Source: a virus. From it: a stretch of DNA of 43,495 nt. A model generated the notes under the pieces. The model ran no database searches and had not been told where the DNA came from. It saw nothing but the letters and a program-made list of their open reading frames with translations. Shown here one piece after another: positions 8,244 to 17,600 of this stretch; the stretch's first letter is position 1, and each line of letters starts with the position of its first letter. The DNA is taken from the IMG/VR virus record IMGVR_UViG_3300043463_000024, positions 1 to 43,495 of that record; one strand, 5' to 3'. Made by a program: the position numbers and the translations under genes.

Positions 8244-8885
8244 ATGATATTTGATAAAAGAAAAGGTTCACTTCTTAATATTATTCAACGTCCGTTGAAT
8301 GTTATAACTCCATATGGAACATATATAGGATTAGATTATAAAAAGGACAATACACCAAATTATATTCTTTCCCATGTGAGAGTTAACACATTTAAAGTAT
8401 CGGACCTTGTATTTTCATATCTGAGTAAAGATTATATAATTCGAAGAAATAAACCCATACTAACACTAACACCAGATAACATTATAGGATATAACTATCA
8501 TGTTTCTGATGTTGAGTTAAAGTATGGGTATATAACTGTTGCATCAAAAAGAATATCAATATCAAACAAGTCTATAATAAAACTTGAAGCAGATAAAATT
8601 CTTGAAAAGCAACTAAGAGTTATTGGAAATATTCTTGACCAACATGTAAAAATGGAACTTGGTCAACCGCAGTATGATGCTTTATTAGTATACTTTTTTT
8701 ATGAAGGAACTGATAAAATAGCGGGGCATCCTATCATTGAAATGATAAACAAGGGATTGTGGTTTGATATAACTGACGAACTTCAAACTAATATTAGAAG
8801 GCAGAATGGCAGAGTTGATGAACAACTTGCCAGACTGCGCATGGATATTGCAAATATTTGGAGTTTTGTTCCTAATTATAGCTGA
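8244..8885 (+). CDS. Degenerate GH24 (T4-lysozyme-type) domain protein, probable baseplate component
   Basis: A 213-residue protein from ATG 8244, which has AAGGA upstream; an earlier in-frame ATG at 8211 lies inside the spike gene. The first 95 residues match nothing I recognise. From about residue 100 the sequence follows the C-terminal lobe of GH24 lysozymes: [41 protein letters not shown], then [12 protein letters not shown]. The N-terminal lobe with the catalytic Glu and the Asp/Thr that follow is absent, replaced by unrelated beta-rich sequence ([12 protein letters not shown]). It is therefore probably not catalytic, and more likely a structural or peptidoglycan-binding baseplate part, or a remnant of a gp5-type lysozyme. 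It overlaps clpP tail to tail by 10 bases. Confidence 0.65.
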   Translation: MIFDKRKGSLLNIIQRPLNVITPYGTYIGLDYKKDNTPNYILSHVRVNTFKVSDLVFSYLSKDYIIRRNKPILTLTPDNIIGYNYHVSDVELKYGYITVASKRISISNKSIIKLEADKILEKQLRVIGNILDQHVKMELGQPQYDALLVYFFYEGTDKIAGHPIIEMINKGLWFDITDELQTNIRRQNGRVDEQLARLRMDIANIWSFVPNYS

Positions 8886-9505
8886 CTTGAACGGTCAGTA
8901 ATAACTTTGTCCGCAAGACCCCACGCAACTGCTTCTTCTGCACGAAGGAAGGTGTCATACTTCATAGTTTCAAACAGTTCTTCAAACGTCTTGCCAGCAG
9001 AGTTATGTGAAACATAAATCTCTGTGAGACGCTTGTTCAAATCTTTTGATTCTTGAAGGTGGCGAAGGTTGTCTTCCATTTCCATTTCTTGAATATGGAC
9101 AGAACCCCCAGTTCCACGTGTCCCAGAAGAAACACGGTGAATCATGGTGCGAGAGTTTGGAAGAACATAACGTTTTCCAGCCGCTCCTGCTTGTGCAAGC
9201 AATGAACCCATGGATGCAGCCTGACCCATGACCATTGTTGATACATCAGGTTTGATAAACTGCATTGTATCGTAAATTGCTAGGCCAGCAGTTACATGCC
9301 CGCCTGGAGAGTTGATATAAAAATGAATGTCCTTTTCAGGATTGTCGGCTTCAAGGAATAGAAGCTGCGAACAAATCAAATCAGCTTGATGATCATCTAC
9401 CCCGCCAGTCAAAAATACTACCCGCTCTTTCAAAAGACGGGATTTTAGGTCCATCGCTCGTTCTCCACCAGCGGTGGTTTCCAATACCATTGGAACAAAT
9501 GTCAT
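8876..9505 (-). CDS. clpP: ClpP-family ATP-dependent protease proteolytic subunit
   Basis: This 209-residue protein is collinear with bacterial ClpP. It shows VPMVLE at the N-terminus, [19 protein letters not shown], then GQAASMG with the nucleophile S98, MIHRVSSG with H123, and KYDTFL with D184. The Asp aligns with E. coli D171, so the Ser-His-Asp triad is intact. ClpP forms a double heptameric barrel fed by ClpX or ClpA. A phage copy could redirect host proteolysis or process phage proteins; the role here is unknown. Residues 128-165 diverge most from the bacterial sequence. It lies 10 bases after the small gene at 9516 with its own AGAGGT ribosome site, on the minus strand between two late structural operons. 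Confidence 0.93.
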   Translation of the reverse strand: MTFVPMVLETTAGGERAMDLKSRLLKERVVFLTGGVDDHQADLICSQLLFLEADNPEKDIHFYINSPGGHVTAGLAIYDTMQFIKPDVSTMVMGQAASMGSLLAQAGAAGKRYVLPNSRTMIHRVSSGTRGTGGSVHIQEMEMEDNLRHLQESKDLNKRLTEIYVSHNSAGKTFEELFETMKYDTFLRAEEAVAWGLADKVITDRSSQL

Positions 9506-9515
9506 ATATTACCTC

Positions 9516-9698
9516 TTATTTTGTTGATAGTTGTTGTTTTAGACGTGTATTTTCTTCAATTAGTTCATCAATACGCTTGTATGCATTTTGAAGTTGTGAT
9601 TGAAGAATTTTCATTTCATGTTCCATTGTGCCTACCCGTAATCTTGATTCTTGGGCGATGCTCTCGTTGATGAAATATTGGTTGTCGTAAGTCATGGC
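9516..9698 (-). CDS. Small coiled-coil protein, or second half of a frameshifted gene
   Basis: From ATG 9698 this frame encodes about 60 residues ending in a clear heptad-type helix (QLQNAYKRIDELIEENTRLKQQL), likely a short coiled coil. The same frame is open back to an ATG at 9746, but those extra residues (Trp, Cys, Arg-rich) look like the shadow of the upstream frame. Only a weak AGGGGG sits 11 bases before ATG 9698. It may be an independent small gene, or the continuation of the frame that starts at 9810, joined across the G5 run near 9707-9711. Function unknown. Confidence 0.55.
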   Translation of the reverse strand, partial: AMTYDNQYFINESIAQESRLRVGTMEHEMKILQSQLQNAYKRIDELIEENTRLKQQLSTK

Positions 9699-9810
9699 TG
9701 TATGAACCCCCTGTAATTGACAAGACCATCTTGTCAATAATTTCATTGGTTACACGGTAATCCCACGATTCGTATGATACGGTTAGTGTATAGTTCACAG
9801 AAATCTCCAT
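9616..9810 (-). CDS. Small protein of unknown function, possibly 5' half of a frameshifted gene
   Basis: An open frame of 64 residues. The first 32 residues (MEISVNYTLTVSYESWDYRV then TNEIIDKMVLSI) look like genuine beta-rich coding sequence, while the rest (HDLRQPIFHQREHRPRIKIT) looks like out-of-frame noise over the neighbouring frame. Removing one G from the GGGGG at about 9707-9711 would fuse the good first half to the coiled-coil frame ending at 9516, giving one protein of about 97 residues. A GTG at 9798 has a GGAG six bases ahead and may be the true start rather than ATG 9810. It is transcribed from the minus-strand promoter at 9823-9851, ahead of clpP. Confidence 0.5.
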   Translation of the reverse strand: MEISVNYTLTVSYESWDYRVTNEIIDKMVLSITGGSYSHDLRQPIFHQREHRPRIKITGRHNGT

Positions 9811-9822
9811 AGTCTAAGGATT

Positions 9823-9851
9823 ACTGTATCACACCGTTATTTATATGTCAA
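9823..9851 (-). promoter_or_regulatory. sigma70-type promoter for the small gene and clpP, overlapping a minus-strand late box
   Basis: On the minus strand TTGACA (9851-9846), 17 bases, then TACAGT (9828-9823), preceded by TGTGA as a partial extended -10. Inside the spacer, at 9845-9838, is an exact TATAAATA, the T4 late consensus. The same stretch could therefore be read by host sigma70 early and by gp55 late. The sigma70 element is a good but not perfect match. Confidence 0.65.
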
Positions 9852-9856
9852 GAAAT

Positions 9857-9886
9857 AAGTTCGTAGTTTATACGAAGATAAATACT
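9857..9886 (+). promoter_or_regulatory. Late promoter with upstream inverted repeat (copy 2)
   Basis: TCGTA (9861-9865), 5 bases, TACGA (9871-9875), one base, then the late box GATAAATACT (9877-9886). Arrangement and spacing are identical to 2409-2438. It precedes gp25 at 9918 and probably drives the gp25-gp6-giant protein operon. Confidence 0.78.
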
Positions 9887-9917
9887 CTAACAAGAACAAT
9901 AAAGGGACGAGGCGAAG

Positions 9918-10277
9918 ATGAAAAGTTATAAAGGGTTCAGCACAAAAAATCCAGCAGCCATCAACAACATCCTTCAGGGTAAGGATTTGGTGATTGAGGA
10001 TGTATTGAACGAGATTATGACTCGTAAGGGTGAGCGCATTATGCTTCCAAACTACGGGTGTATCATTCATGATTTGATTTTTGAACCTCTGACGCCAGAT
10101 GTATCTGGACTTATCAAAGAAGATTTGGAACGAATTATAGACAACGACCCAAGAATAGAACTTCTTTCGGACATCACCCTTTTGGAACAAGAACACAGTA
10201 TTACTGCTACTATGATAGTGAAGATTTTACCAAGTGGCGAAGTTGAACAACTAACAATAGACTTAGAAAGAGAATAA
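9918..10277 (+). CDS. 25: gp25-like baseplate wedge protein
   Basis: A 119-residue protein of the gp25 (GPW_gp25) family, the conserved sheath-initiating wedge subunit of contractile tails. Family marks are a VLNEIMTRKGERIMLPNYG segment, LIFEPL, and NDPRIEL. Most family members carry Glu-Pro-Arg in the last motif; here it reads Asp-Pro-Arg. T4 gp25 is 132 residues. The start has a GAGG five bases upstream, and the gene opens a long late operon, with only 3 bases between its stop and the gp6 start. Confidence 0.92.
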   Translation: MKSYKGFSTKNPAAINNILQGKDLVIEDVLNEIMTRKGERIMLPNYGCIIHDLIFEPLTPDVSGLIKEDLERIIDNDPRIELLSDITLLEQEHSITATMIVKILPSGEVEQLTIDLERE

Positions 10278-10280
10278 CAA

Positions 10281-13200
10281 ATGGCTCAGGACAGAATAGA
10301 CAACTTATTTGCAAGCGAAAGCTGGTCAGCGGTATACACTGCTTTCACTAACATAAGCCTCAAAGCATATGACTTTGACAACATAAGAGAAGCCCTGCTT
10401 ACCTATGTTTCTCAGACATATCCTGACAAGTTTAACGATTACATCGCAAGTTCTGAGTTTATCGCAGTTCTTGACCTTGTTGCGTATCTTGGTCACTCAT
10501 TGTCTTTCCGTATGGATATGAACAGCCGTGAGAATTTCTTGGATACAGCAGAGCGCAGAGCAAGTATTCTTCGTCTTGCAAAAAATCTTGGGTATCAAAA
10601 AAATCGTCCATTGAACGCCCGTGGATTTATGAAAATCACATCAGTTATGACAAACCAACGCATATTGGATTCTGACGGAAAGAGCCTACAGTCAAAAAAG
10701 ATACGTTGGAATGATACCAATAATGAAAATTGGTATGATAACTTCGTTACCATTCTAAACGCCGCCCTACAGTATAACACCAAAACAAACTCTCCTGCAT
10801 CTTCGTTGGTTTCAAACGGAATTGTAAACAACATTCATTACGTTAATGAAAATCCAAAATACAAATCAGTTCGTTATTCTTTCACTGGTAAAGTGGCGGG
10901 AGAAACACGTGCGTTTGACGCAGTAAGAGCCGAAATAGATGGAGACATTATAACTGAATCGGAACCAAACATCCTGAACAATTTTAGTATTCTTTCAAGA
11001 GACGACTCATTCGGTCCATCAAGTGACAGAACAGGTTTCTTTGTCTATGCTAAAGCAGGACAACTAAGATTCAAGGACTTGAATTACACATCAAAAGTAT
11101 CAAACAGAATAGAACAGATACTTGACACTGATATTTCGAACAGTGACGTTTGGCTTCAACGAGTTGATAGCACAGGTCAATATAGTTCAAGTGTTGCAAT
11201 CCTTGATAATAGCACACGAGATACCGCCATATACAACTATTTCAGAACAGGAAATGGTGACGTTGCTTCCATAAGAACTAATGACGAAAACAGAGTTGAG
11301 ATCGTATTCCCAGATGGAGTTTACGGTAATTCTGCATACGGACGATACAGATTGTGGTATAGAATTGTTGACAATACAAACTTTTCTGTTGACCGTAGCG
11401 AAATCAAAAATGCATCAATAGTTATTCCATATATTGGTGAAGACGACAAGCCATATCTGCTTACAGTAACTCTACAATCAACTGTTGACTTTGTTGATAA
11501 CTTCGTTGGTGAAAATTACTATAGCGTAAAAAGATTGGCACCAAAGACATATTACACGCAGGACCGAATGGTCAATGGTCAGGATTATAATATCTTACCG
11601 TTGTCTCTTGGTTCAAGTGTGGTCACAAAAGTAAAAGCAGTGAATACTACATTTGCGGGGAACTCACGATATTTTGAGATGGATGATGTTACTGGTCACC
11701 ATTCAACAATATCCGTAACTGGAACTGATGGGTCAATATACATTGAGGATGACCCAGTGCAAATGGAAATGTTCTTCAACATGGCTAGTGGAGACATTGA
11801 CAGTTTTATACGAAACGATTTGACCGCCGCAATAAATCATCAGAGTATGGTGAACGCTTATTACTATGAGCACCGTTATGACGCTTCTGTCAACATGACT
11901 AACATTACATACAATGAATGGCAACGAGACCCAACTGACTTATCTAATAATCTGAAGGGAACATTTAGTAATTTTTTCTCTGTCACTCAGGGAGACAGCA
12001 TAAAAATTGGACATGAGTGGTATACCGTTGTAAAATATGTAGATTCAACTAAGTCAATTACTCTTGACCGCGTTGCTCCGTATGGCGAGATACTGAAAGA
12101 ACGTGTCCAAGCATACGAAAGAGTGTTTATTGATTCGGTTGTTGATTCCATAAAATATGAACTTTCCGAAAATTTCGTAAATTCATTCTATCTAGTTTAT
12201 GCGTTTACATTCCCAGAATGTGGAACGACAAATTGGACTATGATGACCGAGAGTGATGTGGCTAGTTTGGGAGAAGAAGAAGCCGCATTGTTTGCCGACT
12301 TGAAAATGAAAATATATGTAAAATACTTACCTGGTATTAGAACAAATGAGTCAAGATTTGTAGTTTCTTTCACTGGAAAGAAAATTGTATTTGAGAGTAA
12401 CGACCAAGTTAAATTCTATTATAGCAATGGAAACAAACAGGTAATTGACAATTCAACTAACTTGGCAAATACTGACACTATAATAATAAACTATGCAGAA
12501 GGTGAATATCAAGAAACAAGCAACGTAGCAGCTATGTCAAACGTTGGAATGACAGTTGGATTTGGTCCAGTTGTTAGTATCGATCACGTCAATAATACAT
12601 TTGACGTGTCGTTTGCATGTGCTGGCGGTCCAGAAAATATGAACTTTATTCAGAATAATGAAACATATTTAAATGTGTCTTACAGTCACTATATGGTTTC
12701 CCCAGAGTGTGTAGAAAAACAAGTTCCGTCTCCTGCAAATCCAATTGGGACTAGTTCCAATGGTTATATTGTTACTTTTCCACTTGATACTATTGATGAA
12801 ACATTGTCCACTACCACAGAAATCGCCACAAACATAAACACCGAAAATACAGATGAATTGAAAATATCTCTTCACAATGTATCACTTTATGTCGGAACAG
12901 GAAACATTGGTAATGTGGGCAACGTAGGAAACGTAGGAAACGTAGGAAATGTAGGAAACGTAGGAAATGTTTGCGGTAACGTAGGAAATGTTTGCGGCGA
13001 TGGGGTAGGCAACGTAGGAAATGGTTCATACTATGGAGACGTATATACAGTTATTACCTCAAGTCAGTTGGAAGGAGTCATGGGCCTTCATGGAAACATA
13101 ACAATGGATTACATAGACCGAGCGCAGAATGATGGGCATTTCTTCTTTATTGATGAGAGTGAAATGCTATCTGGTAAAACGTTACAGACAATAGAACTTG

Positions 13201-14660
13201 GAGACAGAGGAACCCAAGCGCCGTTTGTCACATTAGAATCTGATTCCAATGGCGTTCAAACATTCAAGTTTACGTTTATAAACAATCAAGATTTCAAGTT
13301 TTGCTCAGATGATTGTGACATTTTCATCAAGCAAAAAGCATATTCAGAAGTTACATTCATTACTACAGTTAATATAACCGCATCTCAGCTTGTGTTCAGA
13401 ACAGAAAGCGGAAAATTGATAGAACCTGAATATTTTGATGTTATTCTAATTTCTGATGATGTATACCGTGTTATATTTTGGTCACCAGATGTTCCAGTTA
13501 GCACACTAGTTGATGTCCTATATTCAAATATAGGGGATTCTGAACTATATCGTTTCCACTGCCGAGTAAGGGCGCAGTTCACAGATGTTGACTATAACAT
13601 ATATAGAGACAAGACATATTCGACAATCGGTTCATACGTGTATGATACTTATCTGACTCCAGAAGGGTATGTTGATAATACTAAGGTCAAACTAACATCA
13701 ATGGATAAGTCTGGAAATCCAAATGGACTACTGAATATATTCAAAGATCAGACATCCACTGACCATATGATTATAGAAACATATACAAAAAATGATATTA
13801 CATATACTCGTGCATCAGAATATGCAGTAGTAATTGAAGGAGATGTAAGTATTTCACTTCGTATGCCATCTACTGCAAGATTGGCTTACGATATAGAATT
13901 TGGTCGTTGGTATAAAAAGGTAGACGGACTATGGGAAATCATGCCAACTACTAGTAGCGATTATACAATCGCATCGGACGGAACACTGATATACGCCGGT
14001 GTCACATATAAGATTGTGGAAGGTAAAACATTCGTCACTGATAACTACATGAGTTTCCGTTGGGACCATTATGCAGATAAGGACAAGCGTATTGACCCAA
14101 GCACTTCAAACATCGTAGACGTATATGTTCTATCTTCGGAGTATGTAAGAAAAGTAAATCAGTGGATAGCAAGCAACTTCAAATCACAGATGCCATCGCC
14201 TCCTACATCATATGAGTTGAAAGCGATAATGAGCAAGATAAATGACAAGTCTGCCATTGCAGACCATATAAGCTATATTCCAGTTCGTTTCAAATACTTG
14301 TTTGGTTCATACGCAGAAGAACAAAACCAAGCGGTATTCAAAGTAGTGAAAAGAAAAGGAACACCATATACCGACAGTGAAATAAAGTCAATGGTATCTG
14401 CAAAAGTAAACGAGTATTTCTCAATTGAAAATTGGGATTTCGGAGATACATTCTACTTCTCAGAGGTCGCTGCATATCTTCATAAAGAACTGAACGAGTA
14501 TATTGCTTCCGTTGTGATTACTCCTAGATTCTCAAACTACAACTTTGCAGATATGCTAAGTATTACTAGCGAACCATACGAGATGTTTTTATCTGTCACC
14601 ACATCAGCAGACGTAAAAATAATCGATTCAATAACAAAATCAGAACTATCAGGTGGATAA
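10281..14660 (+). CDS. 6: gp6-like baseplate wedge protein, greatly enlarged
   Basis: A 1459-residue protein, more than twice T4 gp6 (660). The N-terminus matches gp6/gpJ-type wedge proteins: SYIASSEFIAVLDLVAYLGH-like segment, RMDMNSRENFLDTAERR, then LAKNLGYQ. The C-terminal 150 residues match the gp6 dimerisation end: YFSIENWDFGDTFYFSEVA, AYLHKEL, SVVITPRFSN, EPYEMFLSVT. The extra length is in the middle, including a Gly-Asn-Val tandem repeat at residues 874-915. gp6 dimers form the rigid ring of the wedge. Only 3 bases separate it from gp25 and 3 from the giant gene after it, consistent with the T4 order 25-6-7. Confidence 0.9.
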   Translation: MAQDRIDNLFASESWSAVYTAFTNISLKAYDFDNIREALLTYVSQTYPDKFNDYIASSEFIAVLDLVAYLGHSLSFRMDMNSRENFLDTAERRASILRLAKNLGYQKNRPLNARGFMKITSVMTNQRILDSDGKSLQSKKIRWNDTNNENWYDNFVTILNAALQYNTKTNSPASSLVSNGIVNNIHYVNENPKYKSVRYSFTGKVAGETRAFDAVRAEIDGDIITESEPNILNNFSILSRDDSFGPSSDRTGFFVYAKAGQLRFKDLNYTSKVSNRIEQILDTDISNSDVWLQRVDSTGQYSSSVAILDNSTRDTAIYNYFRTGNGDVASIRTNDENRVEIVFPDGVYGNSAYGRYRLWYRIVDNTNFSVDRSEIKNASIVIPYIGEDDKPYLLTVTLQSTVDFVDNFVGENYYSVKRLAPKTYYTQDRMVNGQDYNILPLSLGSSVVTKVKAVNTTFAGNSRYFEMDDVTGHHSTISVTGTDGSIYIEDDPVQMEMFFNMASGDIDSFIRNDLTAAINHQSMVNAYYYEHRYDASVNMTNITYNEWQRDPTDLSNNLKGTFSNFFSVTQGDSIKIGHEWYTVVKYVDSTKSITLDRVAPYGEILKERVQAYERVFIDSVVDSIKYELSENFVNSFYLVYAFTFPECGTTNWTMMTESDVASLGEEEAALFADLKMKIYVKYLPGIRTNESRFVVSFTGKKIVFESNDQVKFYYSNGNKQVIDNSTNLANTDTIIINYAEGEYQETSNVAAMSNVGMTVGFGPVVSIDHVNNTFDVSFACAGGPENMNFIQNNETYLNVSYSHYMVSPECVEKQVPSPANPIGTSSNGYIVTFPLDTIDETLSTTTEIATNINTENTDELKISLHNVSLYVGTGNIGNVGNVGNVGNVGNVGNVGNVCGNVGNVCGDGVGNVGNGSYYGDVYTVITSSQLEGVMGLHGNITMDYIDRAQNDGHFFFIDESEMLSGKTLQTIELGDRGTQAPFVTLESDSNGVQTFKFTFINNQDFKFCSDDCDIFIKQKAYSEVTFITTVNITASQLVFRTESGKLIEPEYFDVILISDDVYRVIFWSPDVPVSTLVDVLYSNIGDSELYRFHCRVRAQFTDVDYNIYRDKTYSTIGSYVYDTYLTPEGYVDNTKVKLTSMDKSGNPNGLLNIFKDQTSTDHMIIETYTKNDITYTRASEYAVVIEGDVSISLRMPSTARLAYDIEFGRWYKKVDGLWEIMPTTSSDYTIASDGTLIYAGVTYKIVEGKTFVTDNYMSFRWDHYADKDKRIDPSTSNIVDVYVLSSEYVRKVNQWIASNFKSQMPSPPTSYELKAIMSKINDKSAIADHISYIPVRFKYLFGSYAEEQNQAVFKVVKRKGTPYTDSEIKSMVSAKVNEYFSIENWDFGDTFYFSEVAAYLHKELNEYIASVVITPRFSNYNFADMLSITSEPYEMFLSVTTSADVKIIDSITKSELSGG
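12900..13025 (+). repeat. In-frame 9-bp tandem repeat encoding Gly-Asn-Val inside gp6
   Basis: The unit GTAGGAAA(C/T) recurs in phase with the reading frame and encodes Gly-Asn-Val or Gly-Asn-Ile about eight times in a row. Two Cys-containing interruptions (Val-Cys-Gly) and further copies follow, for 42 residues (874-915). Glycine falls at every third position. Near-identity of the DNA units indicates recent expansion by slippage. Confidence 0.95.
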
Positions 14661-14663
14661 AAT

Positions 14664-17600
14664 ATGAAAGATAAAGTATACGATTTTCTTCCAGCACATT
14701 TAAAAAACAGCGAATTAGAGAACATTTTTAATGCTACTCTGGACCGCGTTTTTTCAAAAGGCAAAGTAGAAAAAATCAGATCATTTGTGGGTAGAAAAGA
14801 AAAGGGTATTTACAATTCCAAAAACTCTTATGTTGAATATCCATTCTCACAATCTTATCGTAATGACTATTCATTTGAACCAGTTTATGCAAATCCTAAT
14901 ATACAAGATAATGTATTTTATGATGACCTATTGAACTTAATATACAATAAGGGTGGTTTGATAAATGACCATCGTCGTCTGTTTACAAATGAATATTATA
15001 CTATAAACTTGCCAATTGACGCAGATAAGTTCTGTAATTGGGCGATGTATTATTGGGTATACCCTGGGTTTGATGAATCAATATCTGGTTCTAATCTAAA
15101 GCATTATGTGACTATTGATAAAAATCAAAACAACTGGTGGGGAGTGAATAACTCTTGGTATCATTTTGATGATATAAAAAATTTGTTGACTGTTGATAAT
15201 AAGCATCTAATCAAGAAGGCGTCTCGTCCTATTATTGAGTTTGATAAAGGACTTGAATTGTCTACAACCAGTTCTACAAAGCCAATTGAAGACTTGGATT
15301 TTGAAGAACCAACCTTCGCATTATATGGACCAACTGGGTTGTCTCAGGAAGGAAGTAAGATTTTCTCATATGTTACTGGGACTGCCGAAGATTATCCATA
15401 CGATGCAGAATTGATGCTTTACCCAAAACTGATAGCTGGTGATTACCAGAGTGAATATTCATACATTATTAGCCTGCCAGAATCATTAACATGTAAATTG
15501 AACGGCGATGATTTAAGTATATACATACCAAGCAATTTCAAATACAGAAACGTCCGTCAGGAAAAACCAGAAGGATTAGTTTCATTCATTAATCTTGAAT
15601 ATGAACCATCATCTGAAAATGACATTGATGTTTATGTAAATGGGGTTCGCCAGATTGGAAATTATTCGTATGATAATAGAACAATCACTCTTGATACTCC
15701 AACATCGGAATATGTTTATGTTGATTATTCCACTGCTTCTCCGATTGATGAAAAAAAGCCATATACTTTTCAACGAGTAAATCCATCAGTTGAATATAAC
15801 CCTGATGGGGTAAGTCATGTGAACGTTGAGTTTTCATACTCAACTATCTTTGAGCATTTGATTCGTATCATTGAGACGGCAGTTGGCCTTGAAGGCGAAC
15901 CAATATCAAGTAGCAACTTTAGAACTTTGATTGGGACAGACAAAACGAAATTGAATGACCAAGGCAGCGTTATGATAAAGAGTGGCGTCGATTTAGCGTT
16001 TGCTTATTTCGCAATCAACAGAGACGACTTCAACCCATTTGCTGCGGTAGAGTCACTATCAACATACTACAATAGTTTCAAAAATAAACTAGTTTTGACC
16101 ATTCAGGAAATTCTAAAGTCTGCTGACCAAGGCAATAAAACTGACACAGAGATATTAGAAGAAGCACTCAAAACAATTTCCATCAACAAAAGCACTGTCT
16201 ACAAAGTATTTGACAGTGTGTTTATGCTTGATTATGGTGTCAAAAATAATCACTACCAAGAACTGACAGTAACAAACGTAGCCGGTTCTCTTGAACAGTT
16301 TATGCCACAATTTGACAACCCAGTTGTGAGCGACAGTGATGTGGCAGTATACGTAAATGGTGTAATTCAAATATATGGTCACGATTATACGATATCATCT
16401 ACTGGTGGAGAAATACTATTCAAAACATATGCCCCATCTTCAACTGACATAATATCGGTTAGAAACTATATTAATCGTGAAGATTTGCGTATTCCGCCAT
16501 CATCCGTAAAATTGGGCATCTCTCCTTCATACATACCATCATTTCAAACAGACAATGAATTTTCAGAACCAGTTGAGTTCATTATAGGACACGATGGGTC
16601 AAAAACACCACGTTGGAATGATAGAACAGATAACATCCTACTTGAATACGAAATCCGTGTGTATAACAAACTGTCAGTATATGAAACAAATATTGACTAT
16701 ATGAACTATGGAGTTTTTTCAACCGCAAACACCGACTATTCATACGCAGAAAAGAATCATATTGCTTATCCATTCTTCAAAAAATGGATGGTCAAGAACG
16801 AAATAAGCAATATGTATAATGATACTTTCAATCCAAATGATTGGAAGACTTGGAACTACTCTGCTCTCAATTCAGCACTTCCGGGAAATTGGAGAGGTAT
16901 ATACAGTTATCTATATGGAACCGACAACCCACTTATTGAACCTTGGAAGGCGGCTGGATTAAGCCAGAAGCCAGAAGACTTTGATATTGACTATGGCCCT
17001 GATTACACATCTCCTTCTTTTTGGGCTATGCTTATTTCAGACAATATGCTTGATGTTCCTGTTCCAGTTTATACAAGTGGCGAGTTGAAGTCAATAGATG
17101 ACTTACTATATAGTGGGTCAATTACAAATCAAGTTATTCAAACTCTGAAATCCGATTGGTATTTTGGTGATGGCTCACCAGTCGAAATGGCTTGGAAGCG
17201 TTCAAGTGAATATTCATTCATTTCGTTTATAGAAATGATGCTTCAACGACCATTTGATGTAATTTCAAAATACCGTGATAAAATAAATTACATTGTATCC
17301 TTGTATACAAAAATACTTGGCATCAATTTTAATGCGGTGGAAAGAGAAAGAAACAATTACCAATTCAAACTTGGTTCTAAACTATCTGGATTTGTAAATA
17401 ACTTTGTCCTTCTAAGTGAAAACGAATCTCTTGTGAACAGTAAATATTCAGAAATTCCATCTGATAATTATAATCTGTTTATTCACGCAAGCGTTCCATC
17501 GAGAACTGAAAATTTTAGTGCTATCACAATTGAAAGAGTGTCATTGGATAAACAGTATCCAACATATTCAATTGACAACACTGCCGATTATCTTGTTGGC

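Noticed and set aside
8280-8300. Inverted repeat ATTCAACG/CGTTGAAT near the start of the GH24-like gene
   Set aside because: The two arms are separated by only two bases, so the usable stem is short and AT-rich; not distinct enough from background.
12900-13025. CRISPR-like or iteron array at the 9-bp repeats
   Set aside because: Units are contiguous without spacers, stay in the gp6 reading frame, and are too short for CRISPR repeats.
12811-13029. Minus-strand open frame of 72 residues rich in Arg, Phe, Leu and His over the gp6 repeat
   Set aside because: It is the antisense shadow of the Gly-Asn-Val repeat; the repetitive Phe-Leu-Arg pattern comes from the 9-bp unit and no ribosome site is present.
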